64,000 bases of DNA, taken from assembly GCA_963666995.1 (NCBI GenBank), contig OY762941.1:620001-684000 (forward strand), in the 5' to 3' direction. The notes under the pieces were generated by a model. The model did not search any database and was not told the DNA's origin. It saw nothing but the letters and a program-made list of their open reading frames with translations. How positions within the stretch are numbered: position 1 is the first letter of the stretch; the number at the start of each line of letters is the position of its first letter. Made by a program: the position numbers and the translations under genes. Below, piece after piece: positions 25,588 through 33,956 of the stretch. The DNA comes from Syntrophobacter sp963666995 (GTDB taxonomy: Bacteria > Desulfobacterota > Syntrophobacteria > Syntrophobacterales > Syntrophobacteraceae).

Positions 25588-26610
25588 ATGACTCCCAGTG
25601 AAGACAGGTATGCACGGCAACAAATTCTTCCCGAGATCGGCGTCGAAGGACAACAAAGGCTGGCGCAAAGCCGCGTCCTCGTCATCGGGTGCGGAGCGCT
25701 GGGCGGTTTTCAGGCCGAACTGCTCGCCCGGGCCGGCGTCGAGACCTTCAGGGTGGTCGATCGCGACATCGTCGACATTACGAACCTGCAGCGCCAGATT
25801 CTTTTCGACGAAATAGACGCGGCAGCTCACATCGCCAAACCCGAAGCCGCCGCGAATCGGTTGCGCTCCGTCAATTCAAATGTCGTCGTCGAGGCTCATG
25901 CAATCGACGTCTCTCCGGCCAATATTGAAAGCCTGCTTGACGGAATCGACCTGGTGCTCGATGGAACAGACAACTTCGAGACCAGGTACCTCATAAACGA
26001 TGCCTGCGTAAAACACGATAAGACCTGGATCTATGGCGGGGTGATCGGAACGGTTGGCATGGTCATGGTGATAAGGCCCGGCAGCGGTCCCTGCCTGAGA
26101 TGCCTCATGCCGAGCATGCCCGAACCGGGCAGTTTCGAAACCTGCGACACGAGCGGCGTGCTCAACACCGCTGTCGGGATCGTCGCTTCGCTGCAGGCTA
26201 CGGCAGCCCTGCGGATTCTGGTGGGGTCGGGAAACGATGACGGCAGACTCATCTCCGTCGATCCCTGGAACGGCTCTTTCCAGACATTCCAGATGAAGAG
26301 ATCGGAAGACTGCCCCTGCTGCGCGCTTAGAGAGTACTCGTACCTGGATTCCGCTGAAACCTCATGGGCCACGGTGCTGTGCGGCAGAAACGCGGTCCAG
26401 GTCACCCCTCCCGGGAGCTTCAAGGTCGACATGGATGCCTTGTGCCGGAGACTGGAACAGGCGGGCTCCGTAACCAAAAGCGGGCTGCTGCTTTGCTTCG
26501 AAGCTCCCGAAGGCCAAATGATCCTCTTCCCGGACGGAAGAGCGCTCGTCATGGACAACACCGACAAGGTTCGGGCGAGAAACCTTTACGCAAGATACAT
26601 CGGAACCTGA
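25588..26610 (+). CDS. E1-like adenylyltransferase (ThiF/MoeB/HesA family)
   Basis: A 340-residue protein that should adenylate the C-terminus of a ubiquitin-like sulfur carrier. The nucleotide-binding loop is IGCGALGG at 33-40; DGTDNFETRYLINDAC, the catalytic-type Cys186 in TCDTSGVLN, and zinc ligands CLRC (169, 172) and CPCC (242, 245) are present. Residues 260-340 form an extra domain seen in some MoeB/ThiF homologues. No ThiS, MoaD or rhodanese gene is nearby, so its carrier partner is elsewhere. It follows mnmA by 27 bases in the same operon. Confidence 0.9.
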   Translation: MTPSEDRYARQQILPEIGVEGQQRLAQSRVLVIGCGALGGFQAELLARAGVETFRVVDRDIVDITNLQRQILFDEIDAAAHIAKPEAAANRLRSVNSNVVVEAHAIDVSPANIESLLDGIDLVLDGTDNFETRYLINDACVKHDKTWIYGGVIGTVGMVMVIRPGSGPCLRCLMPSMPEPGSFETCDTSGVLNTAVGIVASLQATAALRILVGSGNDDGRLISVDPWNGSFQTFQMKRSEDCPCCALREYSYLDSAETSWATVLCGRNAVQVTPPGSFKVDMDALCRRLEQAGSVTKSGLLLCFEAPEGQMILFPDGRALVMDNTDKVRARNLYARYIGT

Positions 26611-26761
26611 TCCGGGGCATTGGAGCGGGACGGGAAACGTTGCTCGGATGAATTATCGAGCATGGGAAGGAATTCCGTTGTGGCTGCGGAGGACCACACC
26701 CGGCTTCGGCTCGAAGCGGGAAATCGGAAACGGCTGTTTCCGGCGCTCTGCTGCCTGATGG

Positions 26762-27235
26762 TTAAATGACGTAATCGGCGCAAGACGGGTAGTTGCTTAT
26801 CATCTCGGATTCCTGGTCGAGAAGATCCTGGAAGGTCGTCCCGTCGTAGACTTCCTCGAGAGCCTTCTGAGCGCGCCCCCACAAGGGCACGAAAACACAA
26901 TTGGCGTAGAGAGGGCATGCTTCCTTGGAGTCTTTGGGGTCCTTGGGGGCTTCACTGACACAGCCGACCGGCGCGAACGGCCCTTCGATGAAGCGCATGA
27001 CCTCACCCACCGTCAATTCCCGGGGCGAGCGCGCCAGAAACCATCCGCCGTCCTTCCCGCGTATCGGCCGTATGAAGCCTCCTCGCTTGAGATCGTTCAG
27101 AATGATCTCGAGAAATCGAACAGGAATTGCCTGCTTTTTTGCAATCTTCGCCATCTTGACGGGCGATTCGCCGTCGCCCTTCGCCAGCTCGAAAACTGCC
27201 CGCAGAGCATACTGGCACCGCTGGGAAACCGACAT
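26762..27235 (-). CDS. Rrf2 family transcriptional regulator
   Basis: A 157-residue winged-helix regulator opening MSVSQRCQYALRAVFELA, with the family recognition region PVRFLEIILNDLKRGGFIRP and GGWFLAR. Three cysteines, in PVGCVSEAP and EACPLYANC, match the Fe-S ligand pattern of IscR/NsrR/RsrR-type proteins. Such regulators often control cysteine desulfurase and Fe-S genes. It converges with the sulfur-transfer operon, which is the likely target by proximity. GGAGGCAGGAT precedes the ATG, and a 15 bp palindrome lies at the ribosome binding site. Confidence 0.92.
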   Translation of the reverse strand: MSVSQRCQYALRAVFELAKGDGESPVKMAKIAKKQAIPVRFLEIILNDLKRGGFIRPIRGKDGGWFLARSPRELTVGEVMRFIEGPFAPVGCVSEAPKDPKDSKEACPLYANCVFVPLWGRAQKALEEVYDGTTFQDLLDQESEMISNYPSCADYVI

Positions 27236-27245
27236 ATCCTGCCTC

Positions 27246-27260
27246 CTTTAAAGTTTAAAG
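27246..27260 (-). promoter_or_regulatory. Palindrome overlapping the rrf2-family ribosome binding site
   Basis: CTTTAAAGTTTAAAG has perfect seven-base arms (CTTTAAA/TTTAAAG) around one base and lies about 11-25 bases upstream of the regulator's ATG, overlapping AGGAGG. Its symmetry and position fit an autoregulatory operator that would also occlude ribosome or polymerase entry. No second copy was noticed before larE. Confidence 0.45.
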
Positions 27261-27406
27261 ATAACATTTCCTACTGAATGCGGCCACATGTCAAGGCCTT
27301 TGTTCGGAGCAGGATTCGGCACTGTGTTCGAGCGCGCCCAGGCGGGTTCTTCTATCCAAAGGGAACCATGCCGGCGGCCTGAATCTCTTGCGCGGCACCG
27401 ACGTTG

Positions 27407-27547
27407 TCAATGGTATGGAAACAAGCGCTCGAAGGTCTCACAGGTCTCTGCCTTTTTCGAGCAGTTTTTTGTAGTAAAACCCGGTTGTATAAAGTGCCGC
27501 CGCAGGATTGCGGCCTGGAATGTTCCTTCGGGAAGGGGCTGTATCAT
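27407..27547 (-). CDS. Possible 46-residue ORF coupled to the ABC permease
   Basis: An ATG overlaps the permease stop codon as ATGA and opens a 46-codon frame (MIQPLPEGTFQAAILRRHFI ... FERLFPYH). The coupling geometry is that of real operons, but the protein has no recognisable motif and the ATGA could be chance. The spacing to the next gene (the Rrf2 regulator) is 171 bases. Confidence 0.25.
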   Translation of the reverse strand: MIQPLPEGTFQAAILRRHFIQPGFTTKNCSKKAETCETFERLFPYH

Positions 27548-28389
27548 CTGACCCAAAAAAGAGTCCTCCGCTTTATTCTTTCCAGGGCTTCCATCGAAAT
27601 GAAGGTGATGAAACCGGTGTAGATGATCCCGGCCACCATTCGCGGGTAGTCCGCAAAATCCGCGTAATATTGAACGAACCGGCCCAGACCCGCATTGGCG
27701 CCGAACAGTTCGGCCACGGTCAGCAAAATGAAAGACAGGGCGAGTCCGACTGCCATTCCCGAAAAGCTGTAAGGGAGCGAGCATGGGAAAACAACCCGCC
27801 GGAGATACTCGAATCGCGTGAGGCCGAGAACCCGGGCATCGTCCCGATAACGGGACGGCACCGCGGAGGCCCCGGCGGCGGTGTTCAGGAAAATCGGCCA
27901 GAAAGCGCCGATGAAGACGATGAAGATCGCTGAAGATCGAAAGGTTGCAAGCAGAGCTATCGCATACGGAATGTAGATTGTCGGGGGAACCGGCGCTACG
28001 ACGCGGGCAAACGAATTGAATGCCCGCTTGAGCCAGTCGGTGGTGCCGACCAGGATCCCCCAGACAATTCCCGCTCCGACCGCTAAAAGATATCCCGGGA
28101 CCAGGATCAGGAAGGAAGACCAGGTACCCTTCAATAATTCGGGGAGCGATGACCACAGTACCCCGACGGTTAACAAGGGAGACGGGAAAAGATACCGGTG
28201 CCGACCGCTCGAAAGTTGAGACGCCAACTGCCATAAGGCGAGGATCAGGAGCCAGAAGAGGGTTCCTTCCTTTCCCTTGAAAACCCTCGACCATTTCCTC
28301 CGGAAATCTTGCTGCAATCCCGCGACCTCCGGTGCATTTCGAGCGCTCCTCACCCGAGGGCGCTCATTCTGAATGACGGTGTCTTCCAT
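27544..28389 (-). CDS. ABC transporter permease, SsuC/TauC type
   Basis: A 281-residue inner-membrane permease with about six hydrophobic segments and the BPD_transp_1 EAA-like loop RDDARVLGLTRFEYLRRVVF, which contacts the ATPase. The family covers sulfonate, taurine, nitrate, thiamine-precursor and related importers. The ATG shares one base with the ATPase stop codon (TGATG). No periplasmic binding protein gene is adjacent, so the substrate cannot be assigned; the leading small ORF and the AT-rich dyad upstream are the only clues. Confidence 0.9.
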   Translation of the reverse strand: MEDTVIQNERPRVRSARNAPEVAGLQQDFRRKWSRVFKGKEGTLFWLLILALWQLASQLSSGRHRYLFPSPLLTVGVLWSSLPELLKGTWSSFLILVPGYLLAVGAGIVWGILVGTTDWLKRAFNSFARVVAPVPPTIYIPYAIALLATFRSSAIFIVFIGAFWPIFLNTAAGASAVPSRYRDDARVLGLTRFEYLRRVVFPCSLPYSFSGMAVGLALSFILLTVAELFGANAGLGRFVQYYADFADYPRMVAGIIYTGFITFISMEALERIKRRTLFWVR

Positions 28390-29240
28390 CAGATCCCTTC
28401 CCCCTGTCCCTTGACCGTATCAACGGTCGCCAGTCGCTCGATGACATCATCTCTCAAATACTCCAGTATCCGGCCTCTGATCGCCTGGTACCTCGGATCC
28501 TTGAGAAATGCCTGTGGCGCCCGGGGGCGCGGAAAATCCACATCGACCTCCGCAATGGTCCTCCCCGGAGAGGAACCCAGGATCACCACGCGGTCTCCCA
28601 TGTAGAGAGCTTCATCGATGTCATGAGTGACGAAGATGACCGTTTTTGCAGGACTGGACCTGGCCCAGATTTCAATCAGAAGATCCTGGAGCCTGGCCCG
28701 GTTGATCGGGTCCAGAGCGCCGAAGGGCTCATCCATCAAAAGGAACTGGGAACCGGCTGCGAGCGACCTGGCTATGGCCACCCGTTGCTGCATGCCGCCC
28801 GAAAGTTCGAAAGGATACCGGCTGCCGAGTCCGTTCAGACCGACTGTCGCAAGGTATTCCTCTGCCAGCTCGCGCCGCTCCCGTCTTTGCAGGGATGGAT
28901 GAGATTTCTCGATAGCGAGCACGAGGTTTTGAGCGAGGTCCATCCACGGGAAGAGCGAATAATCCTGGAATACCATGCCGCGATCGATTCCGGGGCCGGT
29001 CACGGTTTCTCCTTTGCAGAGGATGCGCCCGGTAAGGGGTGTTTCGACCCCGGCCGCAAGTCGAAGTAAAGTCGTCTTGCCGGAGCCGCTCGGTCCCAGA
29101 AGAGACAGCATCTCGCCCTCGCGCACGGCGAGGTTGATGTCTTCCAGCACCATCGCTCCGTTGTACGCAAAGGAAACCGATTCCAGGCAAATTCCTGCAC
29201 GTTTCTCTACGGGCACGGCCGGATGATCGAGAACAGCCAT
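28389..29240 (-). CDS. ABC transporter ATPase, SsuB/TauB type
   Basis: A 283-residue ATPase with Walker A GPSGSGKTTLL, signature LSGGMQQRVAIARSLA, Walker B FLLMDEPFGALDP and switch His in VTHDIDEAL, all typical of the nitrate/sulfonate/taurine group. It ends with the family tail region. An upstream GTG at 29243 is possible, but the ATG at 29240 shares a base with the stop codon of the 37-residue ORF (TGATG), the same coupling as at its own 3' end with the permease. Confidence 0.92.
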   Translation of the reverse strand: MAVLDHPAVPVEKRAGICLESVSFAYNGAMVLEDINLAVREGEMLSLLGPSGSGKTTLLRLAAGVETPLTGRILCKGETVTGPGIDRGMVFQDYSLFPWMDLAQNLVLAIEKSHPSLQRRERRELAEEYLATVGLNGLGSRYPFELSGGMQQRVAIARSLAAGSQFLLMDEPFGALDPINRARLQDLLIEIWARSSPAKTVIFVTHDIDEALYMGDRVVILGSSPGRTIAEVDVDFPRPRAPQAFLKDPRYQAIRGRILEYLRDDVIERLATVDTVKGQGEGI

Positions 29241-29353
29241 CACGGATTCCTTTCAATAAAGATACCCTGCGACTCCGCTCGGCGGGCTTCCCCGGAGTTC
29301 TCGAAGGCGAGGCTGCCGAACGCTTTCTCAAGGGTAGACAGCATCTTTCTCAT
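29240..29353 (-). CDS. 37-residue leader ORF of the ABC operon
   Basis: Starts MRKMLSTLEKAFGSLAFENS and ends FIERNP. TTTGGAGGACCT gives a good ribosome binding site, and its stop codon overlaps the ATPase start as TGATG, so it is almost certainly translated. The sequence is amphipathic and helical, and reminds me of short proteins with a LEDAF..AFAE-type core that precede some transport genes in deltaproteobacteria; that resemblance is from memory. It may be a functional microprotein or a translational leader. Confidence 0.6.
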   Translation of the reverse strand: MRKMLSTLEKAFGSLAFENSGEARRAESQGIFIERNP

Positions 29354-29395
29354 AGGTCCTCCAAATACTACACCAACTTGATAGTTATGATGAAC

Positions 29396-29411
29396 ATTAT
29401 CTGTCGATAAT
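29396..29411 (-). promoter_or_regulatory. AT-rich dyad upstream of the ABC operon
   Basis: ATTATC and GATAAT form a perfect six-base inverted repeat around TGTC, 43 bases before the 37-residue ORF, in a strongly AT-rich 90-base stretch that also contains GATAATGTTCATCATAAC on the minus strand. The hexamers resemble GATAAT units of Fur-type boxes, so metal control is possible, but the match is partial. Confidence 0.4.
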
Positions 29412-29549
29412 TAGCTTTGTAATTCTTCTGTGTCAAGAGAAAAACGATTCGCACAAAATCCGAACCACTGCTGTCCGGCGACTCCGGTCCTGCCCGTATG
29501 GTCGCATCGATCTCAAGGAGGAAGGCGGAAAGCAACAGGAGCCTGATTT

Positions 29550-29655
29550 GAGCGATTTCCTCCCCCTCCCCTCGCCCCTCCCGCCAGAGGAGGGGAATTG
29601 GCGTTCAGCTCCGCCCTCTTGACGGGGGAGGCGGGGGTGGGGGTGTCATTCACTA
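29550..29655 (+). repeat. C/G-rich dispersed intergenic repeat
   Basis: GAGCGATTTCCTCCCCCTCC ... CTCCCGCCAGAGGAGGGGAA (29550-29601) is matched, inverted, at 40149-40200 with few differences, and loosely at 8891-8930. Downstream bases to about 29655 (GGGGGAGGCGGGGGTGGGGG) complete a hairpin-rich unit of the kind widespread between genes in large bacterial genomes. Confidence 0.6.
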
Positions 29656-30004
29656 AGACATTCCAGCCCTCCTGTGGAATCGCACAGATTAGGAGAAGAA
29701 GACGACACGAACTGCGGCAACTGGAGCAAATCCATACTTGCGATATTGTCCAACGTGTCTTAAAGACAGCGGATGTAATCGAAACGGCTCAATCGGGCGG
29801 CTTTCCCCGGGGTCGGGCCGGAAACAGGCGGAGGTGTGCAAACGGGCTGGGAGAAACTTCAGCGCCGGATGTCGCGTACCGGTGTGTGGAGCAGCATGAG
29901 GGAGACGCATGGAGCGAGGGGAAGTAGCCCCGCCCGGCGAGTGAGAAGCAAACCGTCGCAAGGGGATGATCTGGCGGCTTTCGACACGTTTGGGAGGAAA
30001 TGAC

Positions 30005-30580
30005 ATGAAGGTAGTGGGTATCAGCGGCAGCGCACGCAAGGATGGCAATACCGCAATTCTCATCAATTACGTGCTCAGGGAACTCGAGATAGAGGGCATA
30101 GAGACTGAGTTGATCCAACTTGCGGGGAAAAGGATCCGCGGCTGTTCAGCCTGTTATAAGTGCTGGGACAATAAAGACAAACAGTGCAGTATCCAGGATG
30201 ACATCATCAACGAATGCATTGGGAAAATGATCGAAGCCGAAGGAATCATCCTCGGTTCCCCGACCTATTTCAGCGACGTGACCGCCGAAATGAAAGCCCT
30301 CATCGACCGCGCGGGCTTTGTGGCCAGGGCGAACGATTTTCTCTTCAGACGTAAAATCGGCATAGCAGTTGTCGCCGTGCGCAGGGCTGGAGCCACCCAT
30401 GTGTTCGATACCATCAATCATTTATTCCTGGGCAACCAGATGATCGTACCGGGGTCGATCTACTGGAACATGGGGATCGGGAGAGAAAAGGGAGATGTGG
30501 AAAAGGATGAAGAGGGCATTCAGACCATGAAGAACCTCGGCCAGAACATGGCCTGGCTTCTCAAAAAGATCCGGGGCTGA
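30005..30580 (+). CDS. NADPH-dependent FMN reductase / Fe-S flavoprotein-like
   Basis: A 191-residue flavodoxin-fold protein. It opens MKVVGISGSARKDGNTAIL, the FMN phosphate-binding loop, and has GSPTYFSDVTAEMKALIDR, the isoalloxazine loop. The segment GCSACYKCWDNKDKQCSIQD contains four cysteines similar to the compact cluster motif of archaeal iron-sulfur flavoproteins. GGGAGGAAATGAC precedes the ATG at 30005. It converges with the pst operon and appears monocistronic. A role in electron transfer or oxidative-stress defence in an anaerobe is likely. Confidence 0.88.
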   Translation: MKVVGISGSARKDGNTAILINYVLRELEIEGIETELIQLAGKRIRGCSACYKCWDNKDKQCSIQDDIINECIGKMIEAEGIILGSPTYFSDVTAEMKALIDRAGFVARANDFLFRRKIGIAVVAVRRAGATHVFDTINHLFLGNQMIVPGSIYWNMGIGREKGDVEKDEEGIQTMKNLGQNMAWLLKKIRG

Positions 30581-30673
30581 AAAATCGTCCGAGACCGCCG
30601 GAGATGGATGCCGGTCTCAGATCGGCCGCTGGAATGAGAAAGCACGGCGGAAAGCCGAGCCCCTCCACGGCCG

Positions 30674-31426
30674 CTATCCGGCCCGCCCGGTGACATAGTC
30701 TTCCGTCAGCTTCTGGGCGGGACGGGTGAAAACCGTCTCGGTCATATCGAATTCCACGAGCCGGCCCAGCCAGAAGAAACCCGTCCATTCCGAGACGCGG
30801 GCCGCCTGTTGCATATTGTGGGTAACGACAACGATCGTGTAGTTTTCCTTCAGTGAATCCATCAACTGTTCTATCTGAAGGGTCGCGATGGGATCGAGCG
30901 CCGAGCATGGCTCGTCCATCAGGATCACTTCGGGCTTCACGGCAATGGTCCGTGCGATGCAAAGCCGCTGTTGCTGGCCCAGTGAGAGATTCAGGGCATC
31001 CTCTTTCAGCTTGTCCTTCACCTCATCCCACAGAACGGCAGCCCGCAGGCTTTCTTCCACCACGGCAGACAGGTTCGTTCCCCTGTCCAGCCCAAGGACC
31101 CTCGGGCCGAATGCCACGTTGTCAAAAATGGACTGCGGGAAAGGATTCGGGCGTTGAAAAACCATTCCCACCCGCTTGCGCAGGTCAACCACATCGCAAT
31201 CGCGCGAACAGATATTGCGGCCGTCAAGGATCACCTCCCCCTCCACGCGGGTGCCCTTGATGGTGTCGTTCATCCGGTTCAGACAACGCAAAAAAGTGGA
31301 CTTCCCACATCCCGACGGTCCGATCAGGGCCGTAATTTGAAGTTCCTGAATGGCTACCGAGATATCCGACAAAGCCAGTTTGTCGCCGTAGTAGAAATTG
31401 AGATGATTTACCGTGATCTTTTCCAT
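30674..31426 (-). CDS. pstB: Phosphate ABC transporter ATPase PstB (first copy)
   Basis: A 250-residue ATPase with Walker A GPSGCGKSTFL, PstB-typical RCLNRMNDTIKGTRVEGEV and RVGMVFQRPNPFPQSIFDNV, signature LSLGQQQRLCIARTIA and Walker B VILMDEPCSALDP. It powers phosphate import through PstCA. The ATG at 31426 matches the usual MEKITVNHLNFYYGD opening. It is the last gene of the operon, ten bases after the second PstB-like gene. Confidence 0.95.
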   Translation of the reverse strand: MEKITVNHLNFYYGDKLALSDISVAIQELQITALIGPSGCGKSTFLRCLNRMNDTIKGTRVEGEVILDGRNICSRDCDVVDLRKRVGMVFQRPNPFPQSIFDNVAFGPRVLGLDRGTNLSAVVEESLRAAVLWDEVKDKLKEDALNLSLGQQQRLCIARTIAVKPEVILMDEPCSALDPIATLQIEQLMDSLKENYTIVVVTHNMQQAARVSEWTGFFWLGRLVEFDMTETVFTRPAQKLTEDYVTGRAG

Positions 31427-31436
31427 CGGATTCCGT

Positions 31437-32195
31437 TTATCCAAAGCGGCCAGTCAGGTAATCCTCCGTACGCTTGTCGCGGGTTCTCGTAAAGATTTCC
31501 GTTCCCGGCCGATATTCAATCAGTTCGCCCATGAGGAAGAAGGCTGCATGATCCGCGACGCGCGCGGCCTGTTGGATGCTATGGGGAACGATTATGATCG
31601 AATAGAGATCCTTTAGTTCAAAAAGGGATTCCTCCACCTTCCTGGTGGAGATGGGATCAAGCCCTGATGTGGGCTCGTCGAGCAGCAGCACTTCCGGTTC
31701 GAGCGCCAGGCTGCGGGCAATGCACAGCCTTTGCTGCTGGCCGCCGGACAATTCAAAAGCCGGACCGTCGAGGCGGGCTTTCACCTCGTCCCAGAGGGCC
31801 GCCTGGGACAGACTGCGTTCGACGATTTCATACAACTGGTTTCGGTCCTGCACTCCGGCGAGCTTGGGCCCGTAGGTGACATTTTCCCAGATGGTGCCGG
31901 GCAGAGGCAACGGAAGAGCGAAAACCATCCCTACCCGTCGCCGCAAATTGGGAACGTTGATGCCGGGAGCATAAATGTCCTGTCCGTCCAGGAGGACCCG
32001 GCCGGACATCCGGGTATCTTCCACCAGATCGTTCAGCCGGTTGATGAGGCGCAGCAGCGTCGTCTTGCCCCCTCCGGCCGGGCCGAAAAAGACAGTGACC
32101 TGATTGGCCGGGACATCCAGGGTGACGTTTCGGAGAGCCTGCTCCTCCCCGTAGGAATAGGTCACGTTTTCGATGCGAATCTTGGGCTCTACCAC
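31437..32195 (-). CDS. Second PstB-like phosphate ABC transporter ATPase
   Basis: A 252-residue ATPase with Walker A GPAGGGKTTLL, INRLNDLVEDTRMSGRVLLD, signature LSGGQQQRLCIARSLA and Walker B VLLLDEPTSGLDP. It differs from the canonical PstB copy downstream, for example MVFALPLPLPGTIWENV in place of the PNPFP segment. The start is taken as the GTG at 32195 preceded by GGAGG; it overlaps the pstA stop by seven bases. Two PstB subunits may form a heterodimer or serve different conditions. Confidence 0.9.
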   Translation of the reverse strand: MVEPKIRIENVTYSYGEEQALRNVTLDVPANQVTVFFGPAGGGKTTLLRLINRLNDLVEDTRMSGRVLLDGQDIYAPGINVPNLRRRVGMVFALPLPLPGTIWENVTYGPKLAGVQDRNQLYEIVERSLSQAALWDEVKARLDGPAFELSGGQQQRLCIARSLALEPEVLLLDEPTSGLDPISTRKVEESLFELKDLYSIIIVPHSIQQAARVADHAAFFLMGELIEYRPGTEIFTRTRDKRTEDYLTGRFG

Positions 32196-33034
32196 TGCCT
32201 CCTCCGCCGGAAGTAACTGCGAACGATCGTCGCCACAAGGTTCATCGAAAGCACAAGAGCGAGCAGGACCAGCGCCGTTCCATGCTGCACGCGCAGAGGC
32301 ATTCCCGGCACCTGCGTGCTGATTACGTATAAATGATAGGGAAGGACCATGGTCTGATCGAAGGGAGACTGGGGCAGACGGGGCAGATAGAAAGCCGCCA
32401 CCGTGAAAAGGATCGGAGCCGTCTCTCCCGCGGCCCTCAGCAACCCGAGGATAATGCCGGTGATCATACCGGGAAAGGCTTGCGGCAGGATGACGTATCG
32501 GATGCCCTGCCACCGCGATCCCCCCAGGCTTGCACTGACCGTGCGGAATTCGGTGGGTACGGAGCGCAACGCTTCCTCACCCGCACTGATGATTACCGGC
32601 AGCGTCATGATGGCCAGCGTCAGCGATCCTGCCAGGATGGAAGTGCCCATTCTCATCATGAGCACGAAGAGCCCCAGCCCGAACAGGCCGTAGACGATCG
32701 AGGGAATGCCGGCCAGGTTGACGATAGCCAGCCGGATACAGCGGGTAAGCCAGGTGTCGCGCGCGTATTCGGCCAGATAGACCGCCCCTCCGATCCCGAC
32801 CGGAATCGCGGCCAGCGCAGTTCCCAAAGTGAGCAGGAGGGTTCCGACGATCGCCGGGAAAATGCCTCCTTCCTTCATTCCATCCCTGGGCATGGAAGTG
32901 ATGAATTCCCAGGAGATCTCCCCAATGCCGTGGGTGACAATGACCCCGATAACAACCAGGATGGGCACCACTACGGCCAAGGCCATCAGGGTGAGTAATG
33001 TGAAGCCCATACGCTGCACCCAATAACGCCTCAT
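32189..33034 (-). CDS. pstA: Phosphate ABC transporter permease PstA
   Basis: A 281-residue inner-membrane permease with six hydrophobic segments. GTALAAIPVGIGGAVYLAEYA and the EAA loop ... RTVSASLGGSRWQGIRYVIL, plus GETAPILFTVAAF, are PstA marks. It pairs with PstC to form the phosphate pore. The ATG shares its first base with the pstC stop codon (TGATG), fixing the start; longer upstream frames are inside pstC. Confidence 0.94.
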   Translation of the reverse strand: MRRYWVQRMGFTLLTLMALAVVVPILVVIGVIVTHGIGEISWEFITSMPRDGMKEGGIFPAIVGTLLLTLGTALAAIPVGIGGAVYLAEYARDTWLTRCIRLAIVNLAGIPSIVYGLFGLGLFVLMMRMGTSILAGSLTLAIMTLPVIISAGEEALRSVPTEFRTVSASLGGSRWQGIRYVILPQAFPGMITGIILGLLRAAGETAPILFTVAAFYLPRLPQSPFDQTMVLPYHLYVISTQVPGMPLRVQHGTALVLLALVLSMNLVATIVRSYFRRRRQW

Positions 33035-33945
33035 CAGCGCAATCCCCCCCGGCGTCGCTTTCGAAAAATGGCCGATGCGGCCGCCAGATTGATCACAAAG
33101 GTCAGCAGAAAAAGGATAATTCCGATGCCGAACAGCACATGGTAGTGGACGCTCCCCTGTGCCACCTCCCCCATCTCCGCCGCGATGGTGGCGGTCATTG
33201 TACGGGCGGGGCGGAAAAGTGAGTCGAAGCTGAGAGGCATCCGGGCGGCATTGCCGGTCACCATCATCACGGCCATGGTTTCGCCTATGGCGCGTCCCAT
33301 TCCCAGCATCACCGCGATGAGAATACCCGATCGGGCAGCCGGCACCACGACACGCCATATGACCTGCCATTGGGTTGCCCCCATCGCCAGGGCGGCATCG
33401 CGGTAACCCTTCGGCACGGAATCCAGGGCGTCTTCGGCAACACTGATCATGGTGGGAAGCGACATGTAGGCCAGGATGAGCGCCCCTGCAAACACCGTGA
33501 GGCCCGTGGGGGCACCCAGGTGCTCGCGGACGAGAGGTGCAATCACGTGCATGCCAAAAAAACCGAGAACAACGGAGGGAATCCCGGCCAGGACCTCGAT
33601 CATCGGCTTGAGGATCTCACGGGCCCATTCCGGCGATACTTCGCGTACGAATACAGCCGTTGCGACTCCAAGCGGCAGGGCCATGACGATCGCTGCGACG
33701 GTGACCATGACCGAACCGAGGATCAGCGGCAATGTGCCGAACAGGTCGAAGGTGGGATACCAGCGGGTGCCGAAAAGGTTGTCGAGACTTACCCGAAAGA
33801 AGGAAGGCATTCCTTCACGCAGCAGGAACAGGCATATCAGCACCACAAGGCCGATGGTGGAAAAACCCAGTACCCTGATAGTGCTTTCGATGACCATTTC
33901 CATCCACGGGGGATGGAGAGTTTCCGATTTATTGTTTCGCGGCAT
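33034..33945 (-). CDS. pstC: Phosphate ABC transporter permease PstC
   Basis: A 303-residue permease with six hydrophobic segments, EVLAGIPSVVLGFFGMHVIA, the EAA loop RDAALAMGATQWQVIWRVVV and GRAIGETMAVMMVTGN. It forms the phosphate channel with PstA. It starts 11 bases after the pstS stop codon and is coupled to pstA by TGATG. Confidence 0.95.
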   Translation of the reverse strand: MPRNNKSETLHPPWMEMVIESTIRVLGFSTIGLVVLICLFLLREGMPSFFRVSLDNLFGTRWYPTFDLFGTLPLILGSVMVTVAAIVMALPLGVATAVFVREVSPEWAREILKPMIEVLAGIPSVVLGFFGMHVIAPLVREHLGAPTGLTVFAGALILAYMSLPTMISVAEDALDSVPKGYRDAALAMGATQWQVIWRVVVPAARSGILIAVMLGMGRAIGETMAVMMVTGNAARMPLSFDSLFRPARTMTATIAAEMGEVAQGSVHYHVLFGIGIILFLLTFVINLAAASAIFRKRRRGGLR

Positions 33946-33956
33946 TTTTGTTCATC

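Larger units (their letters stand above)
29354..30004. other. Divergent intergenic region with repeats
   Basis: Contains the AT-rich promoter region of the minus-strand ABC operon (about 29354-29440), then a C/G-rich repeat (29550-29655), then about 300 bases before the FMN reductase gene. No gene recognised in the last part. Confidence 0.5.
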
